A DNA stretch of 64,000 nt from Tetraselmis striata (lineage: Eukaryota > Chlorophyta > Chlorodendrophyceae > Chlorodendrales > Chlorodendraceae). The notes under the pieces are model-generated. The model was given only the letters and a program-made list of their open reading frames with translations. It did not search any database and was not told the DNA's origin. Every line of letters begins with the position of its first letter. Within the stretch, counting starts at the first letter, position 1. A program made the translations under genes and the position numbers. The stretch is from positions 32,686-96,685 of the forward strand of contig VCJN01003245.1 of NCBI GenBank assembly GCA_006384855.1, in the 5' to 3' direction. Shown in pieces: positions 56,442-64,000 of the stretch.

Positions 56442-57803
56442 TTACTGCAACTTTGTGCCATGCCGGCCAACCTCCGCAGCGCGCCCCGCCAGCTCGAGCA
56501 TGAGGCGGGTGTACTGCGCGAGGTACAGCCTGGCCTCCAGCCCATTGCGGGGGGTAGAGAGGCCGTCGAAGGTTTCGTTCCGCCCGTTGAGGTCGTTCAT
56601 GCTCCAGCCAGGCTCTTGCGGGCCGTGGCTCCAGTCCAGCTGGCAAGGCTCGGTGAGCAGCGGTACCGGCGCGGAGCAGGGAGGCGCCGGGTCGGAAGCC
56701 TGCAGCACTCCTCCTTGCGGCATGTTATAGGTGCTGCTGATGCCAAGGCTGTCCAGCTCCGTGCTCTCCGAGGGCGGGGGCAGGAGGAAGGCCCCCGGGG
56801 AGCTCTCCGCCCGGCGGCTGCCGGGGGAGGGCACACCTGGGGCGGTCTCCTGGGGGGAGGCCTCTACTTCCATGATGCCTTTGTCTGCCCGGGCAGCATG
56901 TTGGTGGGCGGCAGGCGGCTTGGCCTTGGGGGGCAGCTTGCACCCCGCTCCCGCCTCTAGCGTGCCCTGGCAGGTCTGGGTCCGTTTGGGCGCACTCATG
57001 GCGCCCGCCTGTGGAACCGGGAGAGGATACCCCGATGGTGGTGCAGCTCTAGGGGTGAGCACCAGGTTGGCGCCGCCCAGCCCGTACGGCGTGGGCGGGA
57101 CGGGCGCTGCCTGCCTGTACTGGAGTATGCGGGGTGTCTGGATCTTTATGGCATCATTTTGGCTCAGCTCGGGGTGAAGCTTGGGATAGGGTAAGCTGCT
57201 GGCGCCCCTTGCCTGGCTCGCCTGCTCAGCTGTGGGGCTGCTGTAGTGCAGGGCGCGAGGCGTCGGGCACCTCCAGCCAGCCAGGTCCGCCTCCTGCAGC
57301 TTCTTGCTGCTGGAGCGGGTCCCGGCTACAATGGAGGATGGCGCGGGGGTACTGCGGCCATGTGGGCTCATTGGGGGGGCTTGTGGCGACCCAGGGGGGG
57401 TTCGGACTGCTGCTGCCGAGCGCTGTACATCAGGGGATCGCGGCTTGGGAAGAGGCTGCGATGGAGCGTATCTGAGGGTGCGAGGGGTGGGCATCCTCCA
57501 GTCATTCTCAGGCTCTGTGTGCTCTCGCTGCTGCTGCTGTTGTGGTTGAGGCGGCTTGGAGTAGCACAGCACCCGCGTCATAGGCTGCCTCCACTTCTCC
57601 CCGGCGCCAACATCGCACCCATGGGGAGCAGCTGCGTTGCGTGGCACGCCTTGCTGATACACATGGACATGCATCAAGTGCCCCGGGCCCTCCTTCGTGA
57701 AGCTGACTCTCGGGATCGCTCTGCTTTGCACCGGGGTCTGTGATGCCGCCTCCCCGCTCGGGTCCTTTTCCCACCCCATAATGCTCCCATGCGTAGGGAT
57801 CAT
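56442..57803 (-). CDS. Unknown Pro-rich protein with repeated WRxPTPRxLxY motif
   Basis: A single intronless frame. I take the ATG at 57803 (MIPTHGSIMGWEKDPSG), giving 453 aa; an in-frame GTG lies 15 codons upstream. A short motif recurs: WRQPMTRVLCY (about 71-81), WRMPTPRTLRY (102-112), WRCPTPRALHY (177-187) and IKIQTPRILQY (219-229), with a partial LVLTPR later. Between them the chain is Pro/Ser/Gln-rich and probably disordered. The C-terminus is more ordered (ARLYLAQYTRLMLELAGRAA) and could be helical. No known domain is seen. Thr-Pro-Arg sites suggest proline-directed phosphorylation or a linear docking motif, but that is inference. It converges on VPS2. Confidence 0.65.
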   Translation of the reverse strand: MIPTHGSIMGWEKDPSGEAASQTPVQSRAIPRVSFTKEGPGHLMHVHVYQQGVPRNAAAPHGCDVGAGEKWRQPMTRVLCYSKPPQPQQQQQREHTEPENDWRMPTPRTLRYAPSQPLPKPRSPDVQRSAAAVRTPPGSPQAPPMSPHGRSTPAPSSIVAGTRSSSKKLQEADLAGWRCPTPRALHYSSPTAEQASQARGASSLPYPKLHPELSQNDAIKIQTPRILQYRQAAPVPPTPYGLGGANLVLTPRAAPPSGYPLPVPQAGAMSAPKRTQTCQGTLEAGAGCKLPPKAKPPAAHQHAARADKGIMEVEASPQETAPGVPSPGSRRAESSPGAFLLPPPSESTELDSLGISSTYNMPQGGVLQASDPAPPCSAPVPLLTEPCQLDWSHGPQEPGWSMNDLNGRNETFDGLSTPRNGLEARLYLAQYTRLMLELAGRAAEVGRHGTKLQ

Positions 57804-57848
57804 GACACCGCCCTGTCCAGCGTGCCCACATACTCTGCTGTCCAACAC

Positions 57849-59396
57849 CTCCTTTGGCCGCCTCTTGCCATGTGGGCTAAGTCCTGCACGGTGTGCGCAG
57901 GTTGATGCAGAATGAATTCAGGATTTTCGTCGCGCCATGCACAGTGTCTGCACAGTTTTACGCTCGCCTCTCTTCCCGCTGGTATCATGATCAAGATGCT
58001 GCGAATGGGCCAGGCGTTCATGCCTTTCTTGGGAGATTCTGTCGCCATTGCTCGCTGCTTCACACCGTCACCACTCGCGCCTTGTCAATGACTGCTGGCG
58101 GCGGGCTGAAGGCACCTGCAGGTGCCAAGGCCAATGATAACACACGCTGGGATTATCAGCCATGCGTTCGTGCACACGTGTAGGATCAATCTGGACGTTG
58201 ATCTACATGTGTGACATTAATTAGCAGGATGCCCGATAGCAAACTAGTGCTGGCGCTTTGAGTTCGAGGACATTCGACACTCGGAAGCTGCGGGCCGCGT
58301 GACTCCCCCCCCCCCCCCCCCCCCCCCCACAGTAAGGATTGGTGGCCAGCTGGATACCACAGGCGAATTCGTGGTAGGATAACAGCGGTGGGATATAGTT
58401 CACTCGCTCGTTGTCCTCGTAGTTACACCGACGCGGCTGTTGAGGTGGGTAGGAGGATAAGCGCGTAATAACGGAAGGGCTACTTGATAAACTCGTGGTG
58501 AGGATAGCCCGGGCAAGACCCCGATGTTCAGCAGGCTGTGTGCCTTTCGGCAGACCGGAAACACGCGCTCTCGTGAGGATTGACAGGAATTCGTCGCGGG
58601 TCACTTACCTGGAGGAAACACCGCAGATATTCCTGCGACGACTCCGGCCGCAGCCTTGGATCAGGCGCTACGCGCTGCTGTGGCGCATGTCTCAGAGACG
58701 TTGGTTTAACGCTGGCGTAATGTGATAATCGACGACCAGCCGCCGAGCGCGCTGAAGCCTCACTTCAGACGACGGCCAATTATTGTTTACTCGAACTATG
58801 AGCAGCGACGCGAACACAACGGTGACCGGCGTCGTGCCTATCCCACACGACACGGTTCGAAGCTCCCTTGGACTCGATATCCAGCGTGGTTTTGAGTGCG
58901 ATAGCTACTTACTGAGCCTCAAAGGCCTGCATCGCATCATGCGCACAAAACCGAGCAGCGGTTGTGTGAGCGTGGTATCGTCAGCATCTCATCTGCTCTG
59001 TGGACGGACTCGCACCTGCTGTGAGTTGGTGGGGGCCGGCTGCTCTTGTCTCAACGACCTGCTGTGAATGCAGCAGCATCCATCGTAACGGTATTGGTAG
59101 TACTTACACGAGTACGAGCATGCTTTTGCATGTACTGTATTAATATATTTATTTTAAAGCACGCTTACTGGTACCCGTACACCTGCTCGTCCTTTCGTTT
59201 AGACGCTTACAGTGCTCTCTCGAATTGGCCCCTGCGTTTGAGCTGTGTTCTTGGGGTTTCCTTTCCGTCCTCCAGCCCTAGGGTATGCGAGTGTCGCCAC
59301 CTGCGCCACGCCAATTTGACGTGCCGGCCGTAGGGCAATCGCACAGAAGTACGGGCAGTTGCGGTCCTTGAATTAATGCCGTAGTACGACACTTTG
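57849..59396. other. No recognised gene
   Basis: Contains a C run at about 58306-58328. A small plus-strand frame (MSSDANTTVTGVVPIPHD, 58798-59064) has no recognised family and might be a short gene or one exon. Confidence 0.4.
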
Positions 59397-59500
59397 CGTG
59401 ATGGTTTTACATGGTTATTCTGTGGGTAATGGGGTCAAAATCATCGATCGGTCACTAACCCCATTAATACCCGCCGAATCTTGTAAAACCATCATCGTCC
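59397..59500. repeat. Imperfect ~100-bp palindrome (MITE-like)
   Basis: cgtgatggttttaca near the start is mirrored by tgtaaaaccatcatcg near 59485-59500, and gtgggtaatggggt by accccattaatacccgc. The two arms surround aaaatcatcgatcggtc. The right half is part of the dispersed repeat shared with 4655-4770. Confidence 0.65.
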
Positions 59501-59560
59501 GCTAGATGTATAGGACATTGGGACCACTCTCTTAGTTTTGTGCTGGCCTCTTGCCTGCAC
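59448..59560 (+). repeat. Dispersed repeat, MITE-like, copy 2
   Basis: Ordered blocks are shared with 4655-4770 in the same orientation. Confidence 0.5.
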
Positions 59561-60349
59561 ATTTCGAAATCGCGGTTTCGGACCGTGCAGAGTGCCCGGG
59601 CCCTTGGAAGCCGTACAACATCTTCCACCCTCCGCTCTCGTTACCCTTACATGACTAGCTCAAGCCGAGGTTCTTCCCTCTCTTCTCCTCGCAGCTCCCT
59701 CCCCAACGACCCTTTCGACATGCATGGCAACGGTCCACCCACCGACCCCAAGATGGTTGCCCCGAGATAGATGGTGTAGCCGCCAGTATACTAATCAAGA
59801 CGGTTACACATCAACATGAGTGCCAGGCATGCGAAGAACACGAAACAATTCAGCGATGATGAGGTCCTTCACAAGGCTCGTGATTTACACTCTTCTGTGG
59901 ACCACCTCAAAACGGCCTATGATCATGGAATGGTGAATATATTCACCGGAGCATCAATGTCGAAAGACCGGGACGTGTCAGTTGCAAAGAAGTCTTTCTT
60001 TAGCAAGCGCCATTGGGTCTCAATATGATTGTAGAGTCAAAAAGCAACGAACCGAGGAAGAGGAAAGGGGGGATGCTCCATAGATCAATAAAGCCATCGA
60101 GGCGTTGTCTTCAAGCGGAGGCGGTGGGAGTTGCGAAGCCTCCAATTGGAAAGCTTTTTTGTTTGCGGCTGTTGCACACCAAAGGACGATGGACTGCGAG
60201 TTCCTAGAAAATGACGAGAGGTGCAAGCGGAGATTCGTGACCTTGAGTTCCGGAGGAAGCAGCTAGGGGTTATGAAAGTGGCCGCGTTTTCCGTTCACCA
60301 TGGAAATCCCACACCTATTCCTATCGGCATGGGTAACGAACCATCGTAG
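59561..60349. other. Possible coding remnants, unknown
   Basis: Plus-strand frames read LPNDPFDMHGNGPPTDPKMV (to 59770) and MSARHAKNTKQFSDDEVLHK with ARDLHSSVDHLKTAYDHGM (59816-60028). Their composition looks protein-like, but I recognise no family and the pieces do not join cleanly. Confidence 0.25.
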
Positions 60350-60354
60350 TTACC

Positions 60355-60427
60355 AAGAAGTGGCAAGAAGTGGCCAAAAGTGACCAAAAGCGACCAGCAG
60401 TGACAAGAAGTGACGAGTAGTGACGGG
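60355..60427. repeat. Decamer tandem array, about seven units
   Basis: Units of the form agtg(g/a)cc-aaa/aga repeat every 10 bases (agaagtggca, agaagtggcc, aaaagtgacc, aaaagcgacc, agcagtgaca, agaagtgacg, agtagtgacg). Confidence 0.8.
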
Positions 60428-61018
60428 ATGGTTCCGTATGTAGCACGGGAAGAGTCGGTCGGTGAATACAAAGTACTCGGGGGGAGACGAGGGTCCTCGC
60501 TCAGCACTTTCCCCTGCCCCTGCCCCGCCCCGCCCCGCCTTGCCAACCCATATGAGCTCGCGCTCGACGCGTACGTCGCCAAGAAAAATAAGTGGACTTT
60601 TGTTGTTGGGTATAGCGATATATATATATGCGACAATATCAACACTAGAGAGACTACAACAAACAAATGTGGTGTGCAGTGGTGGTGCAAAGACGAGATA
60701 CTTAAGTGTTCTGAGAATACAAATACGTTTGGTTCCAAGGTTGCCACCACCCGATGCTATATATAGATACTATGGCGGGCGTCGGCACTGGTCGTCAGAT
60801 CATGCCGACCTATAGTAGGAGCACGCTCACTGCAAAGAGCGCCAGTCACCGTGGAGAGTCGAAAGAAGACAAAACGTCTGCCTCGTTATGGTATGGCATT
60901 ACAAAGTATGTTGTCTGGTACTGACAAATACCGAGTAGACATATACGGATGACCCCAGGTAATCAATACCCGGTACGAGTACTCGTGTGCGCGTCGTGCG
61001 CGCCCTCGTACTAGTACT
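60428..61018. other. No recognised gene
   Basis: C-rich simple sequence (60508-60535) and an AT-rich stretch with tatatatata (60621-60630). It ends in a T run that begins the R2 repeat. Confidence 0.5.
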
Positions 61019-61310
61019 TTTTTTTTTCGCCCCCGGGACAGGACTGGCACCAATGAAACCCTTGCAGCGTCTCTACGACGGCCGTTTAGGCAGCAATCCA
61101 GTTACGGAAAGCCCTGGGTAGGCGACGCTCAATTGTAGTCATCAAGTAAAATGGCCGAAGCATTCTGCAAGACTAATTAAAGGCCAATGACGGAATTTCC
61201 AGCACTGTTGGATCAACGTCTGAAACACCTCCATCAAAATGCCCGGACCACGAAAGGTCCGTCCGCCCTACCCGTTTGGGCATCGGCCCATTCGAGTAAT
61301 GCGACTTGGC
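61019..61310 (+). repeat. Dispersed repeat R2, copy 2
   Basis: Same orientation as 10739-11028, with identity over most of 290 bp and small indels (for example near 61200 and 61260). Confidence 0.75.
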
Positions 61311-61699
61311 GCAAGCCCTAGCCCGCGGAGCAAAGCATTTCGGGAGTGCGATACATGTGTAACAAAGAAGGCAATGTGAGGGAGGGCCCGACGCCATAGC
61401 CGGAAAATTTTCCCATTCCCTGTTGTACATGTTCTACCAGAAGTAGAATGTTATCATACATCATCTTGCGGTATTGGTACCCTACAGTATTATGCCAAAG
61501 ATAGCGCAAGACGAGTAACACAATAGGATAACTGTCACATATAAGGCGAAATTCAGAAGGACAAGATGGCGGCAAAGTTATTTTCAATTGTAATATGTCT
61601 AGTAACCGCAACGTCTGTTTTGTCAGCGTCTAGTTTATATGTCGGACACACATCTCGTCCATGGCATGTCCACGAACATGCCTAATCATCGTTATTGTA

Positions 61700-62007
61700 T
61701 GTTCGCTCGATTCGTGTAGAGGGGAGGTCTCTTGTACGCGATGTCCCCGGTTCGATCCCCGGTTCTCACACTTGGGGCAATATCGGCCGGGCGTGTCCCA
61801 GGTTGAGCTAGTTGATGCATAAGCCCTTCGGGGTTCGAATGAGGCAATCGTCTAAGGGCTAGTTGATGCATAAGCCCTTCGGGATTCGAACGAGGCAATC
61901 GTCTAAGGGCTATGATGTCGTACCTAGGACTCATTTGGCGCAAGATGTCAAGTGTTGGGGCGGCTTCGGCCGATGACCAGTGGCGAACTTTACATTACTT
62001 TATTACA
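61700..62007 (+). mobile_element. tRNA-derived SINE, copy 4, with internal duplication
   Basis: The head contains a good box B (ccccggttcgatccccgg). The body follows with gggcgtgtcccaggt and ggcggcttcggccgatgacc, and a tail actttacattactttatta. An internal ~51-bp unit (ctagttgatgcataagccct to gtctaaggg) is tandemly duplicated at about 61808-61910. Confidence 0.7.
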
Positions 62008-63719
62008 CAAAATATAATGCACAGTCATTACTAAAGGTCGTACAACAACAAGCAAAATCACCCGCTTAACGGGCGAAACGCTGCCCAGGCATGGCTTCAA
62101 AGCGGGAAGCAAGAAGTGTGCATCCCGCGGCGGAGAGTGCGAGCCGTGCGCGCACGCGATGTGTTGAGCACGCGGGCTTGGGATGCCGAGGGCGGCACGG
62201 GCACCACGCCGCCGGACCCGTGGGGCCCACAACGAACCTCCGGCGCCGGCGGAGAAGGCGTATAGGCAACGGGCGCTCGTCTCCCGGGCCGCGACAAGGC
62301 GCAGCTTACGGGTGAGGTCCCCACGCAAGAGCGCCTATTGATCGCCCCTGATGACTTTGTGTTGCAACGGGCACCCCGCATATGGCCGACAATTTGCCGC
62401 AATAAGCCGCCGAGGCGCCAAGTGCGCCACCGTGCGGATGGTCCTCTATCGCAGTCCGCACGTCCTTCAAGTTGCCCATTTCGCCGACACATCCAAAGAC
62501 CATGCCGGGGTGGGTGCGCATGTCAATGATGTTGGTGCGCATGGGACTGGCAGCTCCCGGGGCAGCAGTGCCCTGCCAGAGCCGATCGCACACAAATCCA
62601 ATAAGCCAACTCGGATCTCAACAGGATAGCCTCGGTCGACAACAATTGCCAAGGGAGCCGCGGTGGAGCTTGTCCCGAATCACATGGTTTTGACCTTGTT
62701 CGTGCTCGCACGAGCGGTATATCATCAACTGCGCGCGCCGCCCGCATGCCGTTGATGTTGCCATAGAATGTGATGTTTTGCCAGATTCTTTGCACGACCT
62801 CTTGCGGATGGCTCTTGAACGGGAATTCTATTTGTTAAGAGTGGCAGACCCATGTGGCTGCCATCGTCAGATGACAGAAGTCCTAAAAATTGTCAAGTGT
62901 GAAGCGCTTTTACTGCTCTCGCAAGCATGCGCGCTGCCATACTTCATAATCAAATATTCAATAGTAGAAACAATAACACCATAGTAGCGAAATGTATGTG
63001 GGAGCATTTACTGCCCGCCGCAGCTTTGGACGACAGGGGTCGGATGTATATGCAGCTTTTTAAACATGCCCCAAGCTCCGCCCAAAACCTCATAACATGA
63101 CCTCAATTCAAGTGTTGCAGCCACCTTGCGTAGTAAACCCCAATCATATATGACATGGACACGTTGTTGATTTTTTAATGCTTCCCAAATTCCCACAATT
63201 TCCATTCGGTTGCTTATTGACCTCACTATGCGCATGCACGGTCTGACTCGGCTACTGAGTACTGACATAGTCAAGGCATCTACATCTCACCCTCCCATAT
63301 ATTTTGGTTGTGTAGATGAAGCTAACACGCCAACGCCTGAGCAACATATCTAAGAATAATTTGGCACGGATTTCGACAAGAATTATATCAAGCATTTCAT
63401 TCTGCACTTTTACTTGTGAGCTTGCGGAGTTTGGGTTTTGGGCTGCTCGGGGTTTGAGTTTGAGCTTGGGGCTTTATTGCCTTCCCGGGCCGGGGACGGG
63501 GTCTTCTTGCAGTTTTGCATCTGTTGTCAATACTTAAAGCGGGTCACTATGCTACGAGGCTGCTAAGCAAGGGGAAATGTCACTTGAGTAAGGTTTGAAA
63601 TACTCGCCAATTTATCCGTGGCGTTTAATGTTTCGACAACGGGACATATAGTATGCTATCATGCATCATGTTTTCGACCAATAATCGACCATGCTCTTTC
63701 GATCTGTAATAATCGGACT
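62008..63719. other. No recognised gene
   Basis: Overlapping open frames on both strands at 62066-62795 conflict and have no recognisable domains. The segment 62800-63700 is closer to AT-balanced and has no convincing ORF. Confidence 0.45.
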
Positions 63720-63757
63720 ACGGGTATTCTGAGAAGGTTAGGGCTTGGTGATTTTAT

Positions 63758-63885
63758 CACTAGGTTATTCTAAGGTGGTCGACGAATACAATTAAACCAC
63801 CTTTGATTTATTCATTAAGGCAAAGGTGGTTAAATGAATGACCACCTGATTATTCATTTAACCCGAATTATCAGGTGGTGATTCT
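63758..63885. repeat. Cluster of inverted repeats around aggtggt
   Basis: aaccacctttg (63796-63806) pairs with caaaggtggtt (63822-63832). Next to it, gaccacctgattatt pairs with aattatcaggtggtg (13 of 15). A third aaggtggtc lies upstream. This nested hairpin cluster is typical of the end of a MITE or DNA transposon, which may continue past the window. Confidence 0.6.
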
Positions 63886-64000
63886 ATGGGGCGAAATTCA
63901 GGAACCCCGTCCGACAGATATGCGACGACGATAAACTCGGAGAGCTCTTTTATCCATTGGGTTGGAATGTGCTTGGGCTTGGCCATTCGGTAGTGCGCGG

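Noticed and set aside
61720-61775. Possible tRNA gene around ccccggttcgatccccgg
   Set aside because: The flanking stem is not self-complementary, and the downstream SINE body is shared with three other loci.
62066-62795. Transposase-like gene on the minus strand
   Set aside because: Peptides such as IDMRTHPGMVFG hint at coding, but frames change every 100-200 bases, and no DDE or zinc-finger pattern could be recognised.

Overview
This window looks like nuclear DNA of a green alga (Chlorophyta). The evidence is GC-rich coding exons, many short introns (11 of the 19 BMS1 introns start GTGCG, plus one GC-AG intron in VPS2), housekeeping proteins of eukaryotic type, and a mixed load of copia, gypsy, LINE, tyrosine-recombinase and SINE elements. 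I cannot name the species. Long C or G homopolymers occur in introns, spacers and transposons. All exon joins are my own, made from reading frames, splice signals and remembered family conservation; no search was run.

Layout. 1-10.5 kb is repeat territory: a tiny LINE 3' copy, a ~43-bp minisatellite, a decayed coiled-coil gene, a SINE, a gutted gypsy element and a rotted copia gag+LTR. 11.7-16.4 kb has two convergent genes: an eight-exon purple-acid-phosphatase-like membrane protein (+) and a two-exon four-helix MARVEL-like protein (-). 17.1-27.8 kb is a nest of insertions in and around a LINE 3' fragment. It holds a young 7.3-kb copia element whose polyprotein carries a complete-looking cytosine-5 DNA methyltransferase domain between gag and protease, and a 3.2-kb tyrosine-recombinase element. 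28.3-39.6 kb is a complete 20-exon BMS1 (ribosome biogenesis GTPase-like protein, 1298 aa), with a SINE in one intron and a perfect 17-bp hairpin in another. 40.5-42 kb holds an intronless unknown gene with an MGC N-terminus. 42.7-53.8 kb contains two 5'-truncated LINEs with 14-bp target duplications, decayed ORFs, and a second tyrosine-recombinase element inside the second LINE's 3' UTR. 54.4-55.8 kb is an eight-exon VPS2/CHMP2 (ESCRT-III). 56.4-57.8 kb holds an intronless unknown protein with a repeated W-R-x-P-T-P-R-x-L-x-Y motif. 58-64 kb has no recognised gene and several dispersed repeats.

How it fits together. The host genes are ordinary cell machinery (60S/40S assembly, membrane remodelling, phosphatase, membrane protein) and show no operon-like link. 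The distinctive biology is in the mobile elements. One retrotransposon carries its own DNA methyltransferase. Two copies of a tyrosine-recombinase element have split direct repeats but no reverse transcriptase, and both pre-insertion target sites can be read elsewhere in this same window. Several elements are nested so that their order of arrival can be inferred.
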